A DNA stretch of 64,000 nt, taken from assembly GCA_002286715.1 (NCBI GenBank), contig NSJX01000054.1, positions 106,914-170,913 of the forward strand. The letters are read 5' to 3'. This document shows, in pieces, positions 45,297 to 56,754 of this stretch. How positions within the stretch are numbered: position 1 is the stretch's first letter; every line of letters starts with the position of its first letter. Source of the DNA: Dentipellis sp. KUC8613. Its lineage: Eukaryota; Basidiomycota; Agaricomycetes; Russulales; Hericiaceae. Position numbers and translations under genes: made by a program. The notes beneath the pieces are model-generated. The model was not told the origin of the DNA, did not search any database, and worked only from the letters and a program-made list of their open reading frames with translations.

Positions 45297-48200
45297 ATGG
45301 CACCCAACTTCCTGTCGAAGCTAGTCAAAGCACGCGACCACCACGACCGCACCTCGTCGTCGCACTCACGCGGGAGCAGCTCCTTCGGTTCGACAGCGTC
45401 GTCCGCGGCAAATGTGAACGAGGCCCGTCAGCGCGTCCTGTCGACGCCGGCACCTCCCAGCATCAACATTCACCACCTTCCAAGCGAGTTTGGTCAGCGG
45501 CGCAGCCACGATGTCGAAAACTCGTCCACCAAAAGCTCGCTGCTGTCGGGCTCACAGCCGAGCGTCACCGTCATCCCCCCCTCTCCGCAGTCCCACGTCA
45601 GCTCATTCCCTTCCTCCTCCCGCGAGGGCAGCCTCAACGACCGCGACCGCCCCGGCTCCTCCTCCTCCAAGGCAGACGACAAGCGCCGCCCCCAGCCCGT
45701 CACCGTCGCCAACGGCGGCTCCGAAGACGCGCTCCCGACGCCGACGCCCAACACAGTCAACCGCTCTGACACAGGGGCTCAGCGCCCGCTCACTCCCTCG
45801 TCTTCCACCGGCAACCTGCGCTCGCGCTTCCGCGCACGCTCTCGCTCGTTCACCAAGTCGCGTGATTCGTCGCCTACTGACCCCCGCCGCGCCTCGACGA
45901 CTATGGTCCGCAAGGACGCTGAGCGGCCTCCGCTGCCGCCGCCGCCTCTGCCGCCGGTCCTCACATCGCCGCCGTCGTCAGCCTCGGCAGCCAGCCGCGC
46001 GCGGTCCGCGACCTCGCCTTCTCCGTCGCAGTCCCGGCAGGTATCCGAGACCGGAGTCAATGGCCAGCCCCTTAACAGTCCTACCTCCACCAGTACCACC
46101 TCCACCATCAGTGGTCTGCCTGTCGTCGAATCTCCCACCCATGTACCGGCCGAGTACCTCGATTCACCCTCCCTCTCATCGCCGCAGCTTACGCCTACAC
46201 CTCATCCACCCAACACGGGCATCAACCCCGCGCTCCTGTCCCCTACCGGACAGGGCCGTGACGCGGACGCTGCTTCTATCATCTCGACTGCCAGCACACG
46301 CAAACGCCGCCTCTGGCAACGCAAGGACAAGGACAAGGACAGCCCGCCTGGCCCCGCCTCCCCCAAGCGCCGACCCACTGCCCTCGCATCCGCCCTTGCC
46401 GCGTCCGGGATCGCCATGGCCAACCCCGGCGCTGCCGTGCCGCAGTTCGAGGGCATCCCATCCCCTACTACCCCGCCATCCCCGCCTGCGCGTCACCCCG
46501 CGCGTTCGGGCTCGCTAGTCGGCTCTGCGTACCGGCGCTCGCACACACCGCGCTCGTCCGTGGACGTCGGCCGCTCCCGCAACGGGTCGCTCACCGTCCC
46601 GGATGCGTCAGGCGATGGCGAGTCGGTCTACCTGTCGGGCTCGGCAGGCGAGGATGAAGATGACGACGACGACAGCGACGATGAAGCGCTTCTGGATGAC
46701 CTCAACGCGGACGATATACCTGTCACCGGATTCGCCGTTGCGAGCAACAAACGCAATGCAGACTTCCACGAACTATTCCAGTCGATCCCGGAGGGTGATT
46801 ATTTAATCGAGGGTGCGTTTGTTTAGGCTCTGTTTCTGCCTCGCGCCCTGACCTGTCGTCGGGATGTTCAGATTATGGCTGCGCGCTGCAGCGCGAGATC
46901 CTGATTCAGGGGCGAATATATATTTCGGAAAACCATATCTGCTTCCACGCGAATATCTTTGGATGGATCACAGACGTGCGTGGCCGTTTCATCAATCAGT
47001 TCGCGCAGCGGGGTATCTGATGCGCATTTGATTACGGCACAGCTCATTATCCCTATATACGAGATCCTCGCACTCGAGAAGAAGATGACCGCATTCGTCA
47101 TCCCCAACGCGCTGCAAATCACAACGCGCAACGCGAAGTACACGTTCGCGTCTTTCCTCGCGCGCGACACCGTCTACGACGTCATCTACAACATCTGGCG
47201 TCTTGCGCGCCCCGAAGACGCGGACGATATCTACGACGAAGGTGACGGTGACGGAGAGAACATGCCTGGTAGCCTTCCTGTTGTGGCGGGTGCGAACGGC
47301 GCCGTTGCGGTGCCCGTGAAGAAGGCGACGCAGTGCCAGTGCGGCAAGGACGGTGGACACTACAGCGACACTGCGATGGAGGCCGTGTTTCCAGGCACGC
47401 CAGAGCGCATATACAATCTCATGTTCGCGAGTGGGTTCATCAAGGACTTCATGCGGATTGACCAAAAGCTGGATGGTGCGTCCTTCTCTCCCTGTTCTGC
47501 CCGATGCGACTGATCGAACGCGTACGCGCCCCGCAGACATTCAGATCTCGGACTGGACGCCGTCGCCGACGGACCCGAAGTGTCTGACGCGTAACATGTC
47601 GTACATCAAGCCGCTCGGGGGCAGTATTGGGCCCCGACAGACCAAGTGCGAGATCCGCGACGAGACTATCCACTGCGACTTCGACGACTACGTGACTACG
47701 ATCACGACGACGCGCACGCCGGATGTGCCCAGCGGCGGCGTGTTCGCGGTCAAGACGCGCACATGCATCATGTGGGCCAGCGCGATGTCGACGCGCGTCA
47801 TTGTCACCACCCAGGTGGAGTGGACGGGCCGCAGTTTCATTAAAGGTGCGTGCTCGAGTACGTTGAGACCTGGAGCGCAACTGACGTTTACGCGCACACG
47901 CAGGCATCATCGAGAAGTCCGCGATTGATGGTCAGAAGACGTACCACAATGAGCTCGACAAAGGCATGCGCGAGTACATCAAGGCGCACCAGTCTGAGTT
48001 CGTGCCGGCGGGTGTTGACCTGGCCGTCGTCGAGGAGGCGCAGAGCCCCGCCGCGGCCCCGTCGCCAACAACGGGGGAAGCAAAACCGATGAGCGAGGAG
48101 GAAGCGCGCAAGTCGCGCGAGAAGGAGCGCAACGCGCGGGGATTACAGTGGGCGTACGACACGTTCGACGGCGCATACGCGGTCGCGCGGCGCAGCACCA

Positions 48201-48595
48201 CCGGCGCGCTTGAGCTCGTGCGCGACGCGTGGGATCAGTCGAGCAGCGCGACAATATTGTATTTCGTCATCACGTTCCTCGTGCTGAGCAACGTGTGGAC
48301 GCTCATGCTCGTCGGGCGGCGCGAGGAAGCGGGCCGCCGCAAGGAGCTGCGACGCATGGAGGAGCGTGAGAAGTGGGTGCAGGGCATCGTTACCACGCTT
48401 TGGGACGAGCTCGCCGCAGGGAAAATCCCACAGAACGCAGCAGGCGGTGCGGGTGGTCCGGGAGGCGTGCAGCTGCCCGCGCCGGCGCGACCGGATGGCA
48501 GCTGGCGGTCGGAGGTGGCGGAGATCAATAAGGTGCTGGATCTGGTGGACGAGCGCGTGCAGGGGCTCCGGACGTCGCTGAAGGAGCTGGATTGA
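45297..48595 (+). CDS. GRAM-VASt sterol-transfer protein of the LAM/Ltc type
   Basis: 1017 residues in five exons: 45297-46812, 46872-46975, 47043-47475, 47537-47845 and 47904-48595 (3054 nt, in frame). The N-terminal half (residues 1 to about 480) is Ser/Pro-rich and disordered. A GRAM domain follows (about 485-590: FHELFQSIPEGDYLIEDY, REILIQGRIYISENHICFHA, NALQITTRNAKYTFASF). The VASt/StARkin domain (about 625-790) starts HYSDTAMEAVFPGTPERIYN and includes TKCEIRDETIHCDFDDYVTT. A single C-terminal TM helix (about 900-922, TILYFVITFLVLSNVWTLML) is followed by a coiled-coil tail. This is the layout of yeast Lam/Ysp proteins, which sit in the ER at contact sites and move sterol between membranes. 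The start is the ATG at 45297. Confidence 0.92.
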
Positions 48596-49179
48596 GTGCG
48601 GGCGAGCGGGTAGGGTGTATGCTGAGGTGCTAATGGACCATGCTGCGTTTGTTGCTGGTTGCTTTGTTTCTACGGAGTCATTTGGATGAGTTTTTGCATT
48701 TTCACGCTGCATTTTATTTCGCTTCATTTCATCTTCATCTTCATCTTCAAGTCGTGTTATAATTACAATTACTTAGGATTATTGATTATCTTTGAATCTG
48801 GAGGGTAGAGTCGCAGTATCAGTATATGCTTTTCTTGGATTCACGATGCGTGGCCCGCTGGGCCGGTGTACCATACATACCATGGGGATGGTGGATGTGC
48901 GCAGGTCTGGAGTGCTTGGTGATTGTGGTTTTGCTTGTGGTCTTATGCGTATCTATGGTGGGCCTCACCAGTCGCAAAGCGAATAGGTACCGTGGCCGGA
49001 GAACGTGTCGTATCGATTTGGAAGCTTGTCGAGTGCCTGCGAGGTGTGTCGCGGTACGAGTGGACCAATGCACGGCAGAGGGACCAGAAAAGCTTTATAT
49101 TTTCAGATCTCGGACGCTACAAAAAAGAAAACTCTTCGTCGATCCTACATATCAAAGTATGTGCAACGCATGCTATCAC
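48596..49179. other. Convergent intergenic region
   Basis: 3' regions of the GRAM-VASt gene (plus) and F-box-like paralogue 3 (minus). It is AT-richer with repeated TCATCT words near 48725-48750. No gene is seen. Confidence 0.45.
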
Positions 49180-50835
49180 TCAGGCCAGGACACGGTCAGT
49201 AAAAACCAGCGGCACAGATGTAACCGCAGCGGCCTTCCTGTCCACCGTAACCACAACATGCCCGCCATCGTCCAGCACCCCAAGGAAAGCAGCGCCGAAG
49301 ACGGCAGGATCAAGTTTCTGCCCCTTGAACGACATGGTTCTTCCCCTGTCGATGGTGTCGTGCGGCAGCGCGGAGACTAGGCGCACGTCGCGGCCCCGCA
49401 CCTGCACGATGACCCCGTCGTGTGCTGTGCCGGTGCACGGGGACAGTGACGCGAATGTGGCGCCCGAGTTCTGGTCGGGCAGGTGCGAGACGATGCGTGC
49501 GAGGACGTCTGCGGGCAGCCTGTGCAGTTGCGCGCCGGTGGAATGCACGCCCGGCCCGTCGAGCTTACCGTCTGTATTGCCGATGGACAGCCGAGACTGG
49601 AGCTTGATGTCCCTCTCGGGGTCTTCGAGGCTCATGAGGCGCCCGAGCGCGGTGATGCCGGGCGTGGATGCGGATGTCGACAGGTTGGAGGGCAGGAAGG
49701 GCAGGGCGGCGGTGTGCGTGAGCGTCTGTGTGTCGCGGTCGAGGCGCACGAGCGCGATGTGGAGCCCGGAGAGGAGGATGCCGTGTACGAGTCGCGTGCG
49801 CGGCGGGCATGGGGTGTTGCCTGCGTTCGTTGCGGTCTCTCTCTCTATCTCTGTGCCTATCACGCGCACGAGCGTGGCGCACGCGGCGCGCAGGCTGGCC
49901 TCGTCGTCGAGGTGCGTGCACAGCATCAGGCAGATGTTCGCGCGCAGCCAGTGCACGCGCAGGTAGTCTGCGCGGTCTGCGGGCGGCGGCAGGCGGTGGC
50001 GGAAGCTTGCGACTGGGTCTGTCAGGTAGGAGGCCAGGGAGAGCAGGGTGTCGGCGGTGGGGACGGGGAGGCGGGCCCGGTGCGGCACTTTGGTGAGCTC
50101 GCGCATGGCGCAGGCGGTCTCGCGGTGCAGGAGGTAGTGGTGGACGAGGACTTCGAGAAGGCGGACGCGCAGGGTTTCGCCCGGCGAGAGGGGCGATGGT
50201 GTCTTGAGAATGCTGTCGACGTCGAGCGGGGGTTGACTTCCGTTGCAGAGACGAGTGTATTCCTCGAGGAGCTGTCCGTCCACCGGTGGAACAGCGGTCT
50301 TCCATGTGAACATGGGATGTCCTGATGAGACCGGATGTCCGTACGTGTCGGTCCCGACGTAGGAGAGGACGGGGCCCGGGGGCATGTGGGCGAGCAAGAA
50401 TACGGGCATGTTGTTCACGTAGAACGCGAGGCAGTCGAGGTTGATCTCGAAGATATGCGCCGGGAGCCCGAACTGCGGGCGTGTGGCCGCCTCGTAGACC
50501 GCGAAGCCGTCGATTGCCACGCCGAAGAAGCCCTTGGCGCCGGTCTGGGCGACGGCCTCTTTGTGGGATTCGAGGAGTAGCTCGAGGCCGAGGTGCATAG
50601 CGGATATCCATTGTTGAAAGCGGTCGCTCGGTCTCATTCCGAGTGGGATTCTGGCGAGTGTTTGGATGTCACCTTGTACCGCTGGGATGGGCTTTGACGG
50701 ATCGCGGTGGTCCCACATAAAGTAGAAGCCACGGTAGTTGTAGGCATAGAATGCAGGTAGGTGGAATATGGGGTGTCCCCCATACAGAGTGGCCATTGTG
50801 GGGGAAAATGCTGCTGGGTCAGAGGAGGATGTCAA
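49180..50835 (-). CDS. F-box-like family protein, paralogue 3 (intronless, diverged)
   Basis: Single-exon 551-residue distant paralogue of the pair at 31912-36152. Shared features are FYAYNYRGFYFMWDHRDPSK (matching the IFRHRGLYFIWHTA start), a FYVNNMPVFLLAHMPPGP block, YVGTDTYGHP, a VHGILLSGLHIALVRLDRD block and the F-box-like LHRLPADVLARIVSHLPDQ followed by ATFASL. The C-terminal region contains VIVQVRGRDVRLVSALPHD and GGHVVVTVDRKAAAVTSVPL, corresponding to the beta-rich end of the others. It has an N-terminal extension of about 25 residues. It is 13 kb from the tandem pair, on the same strand, with no obvious homology in the flanks. Function unknown. Confidence 0.72.
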   Translation of the reverse strand: MTSSSDPAAFSPTMATLYGGHPIFHLPAFYAYNYRGFYFMWDHRDPSKPIPAVQGDIQTLARIPLGMRPSDRFQQWISAMHLGLELLLESHKEAVAQTGAKGFFGVAIDGFAVYEAATRPQFGLPAHIFEINLDCLAFYVNNMPVFLLAHMPPGPVLSYVGTDTYGHPVSSGHPMFTWKTAVPPVDGQLLEEYTRLCNGSQPPLDVDSILKTPSPLSPGETLRVRLLEVLVHHYLLHRETACAMRELTKVPHRARLPVPTADTLLSLASYLTDPVASFRHRLPPPADRADYLRVHWLRANICLMLCTHLDDEASLRAACATLVRVIGTEIERETATNAGNTPCPPRTRLVHGILLSGLHIALVRLDRDTQTLTHTAALPFLPSNLSTSASTPGITALGRLMSLEDPERDIKLQSRLSIGNTDGKLDGPGVHSTGAQLHRLPADVLARIVSHLPDQNSGATFASLSPCTGTAHDGVIVQVRGRDVRLVSALPHDTIDRGRTMSFKGQKLDPAVFGAAFLGVLDDGGHVVVTVDRKAAAVTSVPLVFTDRVLA

Positions 50836-52934
50836 ACTAGTCTTGGAGTGTGCTGAACTTTCTACTGGGCCATACGTCTTTTATAAAGGCCGGGCGAGAG
50901 CCAGAAAACGATGCACGTACTGCTGCATTCAGACAGAAATGGAAATTGCGTGAGCGGTACCTTGGGACCAGGCAGACCGTTGCGGGTAAGAAAATGCAGA
51001 CTCTTGTGATGGCACCTTTCTCGCCCTTGCGAAGAACAATGCTTGAAGGACCAGATCATTGAATGTCTACATGCTTGGGGTTGATTTCGACGTAATAAAG
51101 ATTCGAATCACTTGAGACGTACCGGCGACCCTGACATCGAGTCTAAGTCTGCGTGTCTGCGATGTAGAGTACGTCGTCTCCTTGTTCTGTTGTTAGGTAT
51201 CATTGTAGAGTTTCTTCCTGTAAAAGACATGACTCAACATGGCGGTGAGCAACATCTACTTGAAAAGGTCGAGCTGGCTTGACGCGACGCGCCTACGGCA
51301 AATGCCGGAGAACTTGTTTTCCTCAAGACGCGTCGATGCGGTCGCTGTCGCGTCTCGCAGCATTCATCCAGCTATGGGTTTTCCTACAAAACGTTCAGAG
51401 AGAAAAGGATGCTGAGAGACCTTGATGTGAGTCCTCATTTGTATTGACAAAGATGACCAGATTTGCTCATAGACGCGTTTGGAAGAATACGCGTCGACGT
51501 CGCGTCCCTCGAGCGTACGTTTTGCCAGCATCCATGTAACCACGGGTTCTGTTATGTTATTCTCGTGGATAATGGTGTACTGAGGGTTGTAAATGTGAGT
51601 TCCTCACCACGTTCAGAATAGAAGACCACACTTGATGATAAACGCATATATGCGCCATAAAGACATTCAAGAAATTTATTATTCTATGTTGCGCAGCCTT
51701 GAAAGTTGGGCTGCATGAGCTGGAATTTGCATCGATAAGTATCATTTCTATTCCAAACGCTCTATAAACTAGGGGAGCTTCTATACTTTCGGAGTCGCCA
51801 CGACACCCGTCTTCCGTCCACCTGCGAAACGAGCCCGCAAGTATAGCTGTCTTTCCATGCCTTGGCTATTTCACCCATTGGGAGCATGGGATTGCATTCA
51901 CGCGAGCTGCACAAGCAACACTGGTGAGTTCCTCCGATTTTCGTCCGTCGTCGCCGCCGTGGGTGGTATCTGACTATATGCGTACAGGCTTGTTTGCAGG
52001 AGAGACCAGCTTCCCACCGAAGAAGGAGAACGATCAGCGCGTACTTTGCGTAATCTGCTCTAGGAAAATCCTGTGACGTTCCTCCCAAGTACCATGGTCA
52101 CTCGACGCGGAATACATGGGCTCCCTGTGGGAGGCTTCGGGCAACTGGAGGATGCAAATGTACGTTTCTGTGGCAATCCGGCCCCTTCCGTAACCACAGG
52201 CCTCAGCTTCCCGGTTCCGATTGGCCACACGAATCTACATTCTTGTGCGCGGAGATCCGTCTTGTGTCAAAGACAGCTCTGCGTCATATGCACGAGGACG
52301 CGAGCGCTTGCTACAGAACTTTGACGATCTGTCCATCTCTAGATGCTGCCCTGTTAGGTTCACACAGCGTCCTAAGGCTGGCGATCCCAGGCCAAAGGTA
52401 GTGTCATCGGAATTCATAGTGTTCATAGCTGACTGGTCAGCATGCAGACATCACGAGACGGTCCAGGAGAGCATTTCTCGCAGAACAATTTATGCTGTCG
52501 TCACCCCCAGCTATGGATAAGCAGATCCTTCTTCCGCTGCCTCCTGTCGCGACGCTGATCCATGTGATTGCGCAACAACAAGCTTCGCTCAGCGCTGCAC
52601 CACCATATCCTCCAACAGGCATGCTGGTCTAGAGCCCGCACACGCACATCACCACTCTCCATATACGCTGCTCTCGCGACTTCTGCCACGTGTACCAAGA
52701 ACTGCGTCCGAGGGTTTAAGTTCAGGTGCGCGCGTCGTGCATCCCTTACGACGCGCGGCGGTCCAGCTCTGCCATGATGCTGGATGCCTTATCTCTGCCC
52801 GCCGTGCGCCCGCTGATGGATATCAGGCTAAGCCTCGATGGCGGAATAGTGCTATCTGACGTCGACGGCCTGGCAGGCTCGCGCATCGACCCGAACACGC
52901 CCCGGCGGTCGATATACAGGAACGCGCTGCGCGT
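50836..52934. other. Gene-poor region with degenerate repeat traces
   Basis: No convincing gene. Around 51270-51620 two diverged units of about 170 bp follow each other; each has a CAGCAT(T/C)CA word, a G-rich word GGGTTTTCC or GGGTTCTG and then a donor-like GTGAGT (near 51427 and 51596). Short open frames near 52500-52930 have no recognised domain. It may be the remains of a decayed gene. Confidence 0.4.
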
Positions 52935-53165
52935 CGGCAACGCGCGGGGGCGATGGACCGACCGTCGCGGTGCTGGAGACCTGTGTTCATCCCACGGAGC
53001 GCCCGCCCGTCGTGCATGTCCTTTTGTGCGATGTGTCGGGGCTGGGCTGGCTCTTGCCAAGTGCGGGTGCTCGACGGTGGATGGCTCTGCATGATAGGGG
53101 CGTGTTGGAAGTACGAGATGCTGTGTAGAGTAGAGAGTGAATAAATGTCGATTTACGTACTTGCA
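52935..53165. repeat. Direct repeat, copy 1 (upstream of kinase)
   Basis: 231 bp repeated nearly identically at 63790-64000. Shared words include GATGGACCGACCGTCGCGG, CCTGTGTTCATCCCACGGAG and AATAAATGTCGATTTACGTA. Copy 1 holds about 20 extra bases (near 53022-53045). It ends about 345 bp upstream of the kinase start codon. Confidence 0.9.
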
Positions 53166-53508
53166 AGCGGCAGCCACAGTTGAGACCGTTGGACAAGTTG
53201 CGCGTCCACCAGACTTTCGTCCGGCCATATCCTATTTTACAATTGCTGGTCGTGCTGTTGCTAATCGCCATCCGCTCTCTAAATCAATCTTTCCGCCAAC
53301 ATCCTCTCACCCTCGGCTGCAATCTGCAGTGCTTGAGCGCGAGCCTCGAGGCAACCTTCTCCTCGTGGCCTTCACGCTTCCACCAGCCGCTCACTTTTTT
53401 CCGCTAACCGCCCTTCCGACCTCCCCCACCGCTCGCTTTCTCTTTCCCTCCTGCTCTCATCGTCGTTCGGACCCCTTGACACTGGCAAGCCCTCCTTCGT
53501 AGCATTGC

Positions 53509-56500
53509 ATGCCCAGCGTTCGCCGTGGCCACGCGCAGCAGCAGTCGCTCAACCTCCCCGCCCACAAGTTCAGAACCGTCCTCGGCATCGCCGCCCTCAG
53601 GCCCGACCCGGACGACACCACCAGCGACTCGGACACCGCCCCGCCCGCGAACCCGTCTTTGATTCGGAGGAGCGTCGACCTCGTCGGCAGCTACGCGTCC
53701 CACAAGAAACACAAACACACCGCCCGCAAGAGCATCGCCGACGCCTCTTTCTTCGAACCCATCTCCACCGTCATCATCGATTCCGCTCCTCCTCCTCCTA
53801 ATCCCATCACTATGAAGGAACCCGTCCCCGACAACCACAACCGTAACCACACACCCCAGTCTCGCCCCGCGCGCCGACCCGTCCTCAGGATGGACGCTCA
53901 AGATGGGCCCTGGTCCGTCAGTGTCGCTGAGAACCCCGGAGACTCGACCTCGTATAGCTTATACGTCAAAAGTGAGCATCCTTTCCCCGTTATGTGTGTT
54001 TCGTGCCTTTGTTGTATAAGCCGTGGCGACGTGCTGCATTATCGCGCACGAGAACAAGCACCATAGGGAGCTTGCGCAGCATCTCCATGCGAAGGACTGC
54101 ACTGTCCTTGCCATCTGTCTGCGTTCGCCACACCCCTTACAACACTTTCGTGTGCGTCGCACGACTTTCAAAGGGGCTCGCATCGCAGAGAGCTCGCCCG
54201 GGGAACAGGGACTGCCCTGTTCAGCACCTGTCAGCATTGAAGTTGCCTTGATCCGTGTACGACTGTCTCGGCATTCTTGCTGCTCCTTCGAGAAGCCTAC
54301 ATTCCAACGTAGCCCAGCGGAACGCTATTTATCGCATCTTCTAATGCCGTCTTCATTTGTACTCATGCTCACGCCCTCCGTTCAGCGCCTACGCACAATT
54401 TGACGCTTAGCCGTACCGCGCACGAGATCGTCGACCTCCACCACAAGCTCCACGACTCCTATCCGTCTGTCAAGCTCCCCGCGCTCCCCATCGACGCCAA
54501 CTCTCTCCCCCAGCCTGCGAAGCGCAAGTCCGCGTTCCTCAACACCCTCTCCCGCCTCGCATCCCCAGCTTCCAAGTCCTCCGCCGCGCGCCACGCATCG
54601 AAGCCGTCTCTCTCAGGCAGCAGTCCGCGAAGCGCAGCGCCCTCCGTGCTCGCCACGCCCCTCGGCTCGCCCGGACAGGAATCGAACGACCCGTTCTCGT
54701 CTTTCGGCGACGAAGCCCCGCTGTCGAGCCCCACCGCGAGCACGAACCCGCTGCTCACGGGCCTCGCGGCGTACCTGACGACGGTCTCGAACGACCAGCT
54801 CCTGCGCCAGGCGCGTGTCTGGAAGCGCTTCGTGCGCGTGCGCACCGACGACCTCGAGAGCGTGCGCGTCGAGCGCGCCATCAAGCGCGTGCGCTCCGAT
54901 CTCGCGGCACACATGACCTCGCCGAGCACCGTCGACGTGCAGATGCTCTCGTCGAGCGTGACGTCTTCCGTCAATGGCGATGCCGAGAAGAACGAGGAGG
55001 AGAACGGCGACGGCGTCTTGGCAGAGAAGCCGGCCCTCGGCCGGCGGGACAGCCGCTTCCGCGAGCACATCGACGAGAAGGCGCGCGATGAGCTCGAGCC
55101 CGCGCAGGAGGAAGAAGCAGAGGAGCCTGCGGCCGTCGACGGCGACGAGGTCACCGCAGAAGAACGCCCAGAGACGCCCCGCTCGCCGAAGAAGCCAATT
55201 GAAGATGCCGCGGCAGATGACGAAGCGGATTCCGTTGTGACGAACGGCATCGACGAAGGCGAGAAGACGCCCTCCACGCCCGTCGCAGGCGACACCGTTG
55301 CCTCCCGCATCCCGCGCTCGCAGTCTGCGGACCCCGACAAGGCCGCACGGCTCTCGCGCATCTTCAGCGCGTCCTCCACCAAGCTCGACGGCACCAGCAG
55401 CCCGCAGTCGGCGTCGGCGTCGGCGTCGCAGACGGAGGACGACGCGTCGATCGGCACGTCGCACGCCGCGCGCAAGAAGCGCTCCAAGTCGGCCGACCCC
55501 AAGCGCCAGCTCTCGCAGCGCAAGGTGCAGGTGAGCGACTTTGAGATGCTGCGCGTCCTCGGCAAGGGCTGCGCGGGCAAGGTCCTCCTCGTGCGCCACC
55601 GCTCGTCCGCCGACCTGTACGCGCTCAAGGCCATCACCAAGCGCCATGTGCTCGCGCACCAGGAGCTCCAGCACACGCTCACGGAGCAGGCCGTGCTCAA
55701 GCGCATGGCGGCCGAGGGCGCGGACCCGTTCGTGGTCAAGCTGTGGTGGAGTTTCCACGACAAGGAGAATCTCTTCCTCGTCATGGTCGGTGCCTCTCTC
55801 CGTAATATCTGTGCATCCCACTGATATCTTGCGCGTGCGATAGGACTTCCACCCCGGCGGTGACCTCGCGACGCAGCTCGCGCGCTGGGGCCGCCTCGGC
55901 CGCGACCGTGCGCGCTTCTACGCGGCCGAGATCGTCGAGGGCGTCGAGGGGCTGCACAACGCCGGCGTCATCTACCGCGACCTCAAGCCGGAGAACATCC
56001 TCATCGCGGCCGACGGACACATCGTGCTGACCGACTTTGGGCTCTCGAAGGAGTTCCCACGGCGCAGCGCGGCGATCACCGCGCCGTCGACGCCGAACGG
56101 GCAGCGCAATGGCTTCCAGACGGCGTCGCAGACCCCACCGGCCACGCCGTACTGGATGAACGGGAACGGCGAGGAGCGCTCGCAGGATCTCGCGCAGCCA
56201 TGGCCTAGTCGTGGGTCGGATGCGACGAGCACGTTCTGTGGTACCGCCGAGTATCTCGCGCCCGAGGTGATTCAGGGCCTGCCTTACAGCTATGAAGTCG
56301 ACTGGTGGAGTTTCGGGACGATGCTGTATGAAATATTGGCCGGTATCGTGAGTCTGGGTTTGAATTTGTTGTCTTGTCTCGTTGCTGATGCCTCCGACAG
56401 CTGCCGTTCGGGGCGGTCTCTGACACGCGCGAGCGACTGGCGCGACGCAGGCGACAAAACGGTAGGTCGAGGAGGATTTTGAAGATCGCCCCGGTGAGTG

Positions 56501-56754
56501 TGATTCACGCTGCAACAGGCGGCTCACGTTCGCGCGCTCTCGCGTGCCGTCATGCGATGTCCACGAGGGCGGTTTTCGCAGAGCCCCGGCGAGCGAGCGA
56601 TGATGCAGCAAGGCGAAATTTTGCAGATGGCGGGTGCCGCACTCGTTGCTCGGAAACACCTCGCTGCTCCGTACAACGAGAAAAGGAACGGTCAGAGAGC
56701 GAGCAGAGTAGTCACAGTAGAATAACGTACTTGCCTGTACATAAACGCGAATGA
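53509..56754 (+). CDS. PX-like/AGC protein kinase with disrupted C-terminal end
   Basis: Exons 53509-53971, 54386-55785, 55844-56347 and a last one from 56401. The first 789 codons are solid. A PX-like region (SYSLYVKTPTHNLTLSRTAH to YPSVKLPALPID, about 145-190) is split from its C-terminal helix by a Ser-rich insert. A long acidic linker follows. The kinase domain starts about residue 495: glycine loop LGKGCAGKV, YALKAITKRH, YRDLKPENIL, LTDFGLSKEF, a 45-residue insert in the activation loop, TFCGTAEYLAPEV and VDWWSFGTMLYEILAG. Exon 4 begins LPFGAVSDTRERLARRRR, but the rest does not resemble subdomains X-XI or the AGC tail, and an open frame merely runs to a stop at 56754. The kinase is therefore probably truncated and inactive, or its real end is elsewhere. 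Basidiomycete relatives are usually grouped with RSK/P70-like AGC kinases. Confidence 0.7.

Noticed and set aside
54459..55821. Two long minus-strand frames antisense to the kinase
   Set aside because: GC-driven shadows without domains; the plus strand has the kinase motifs.
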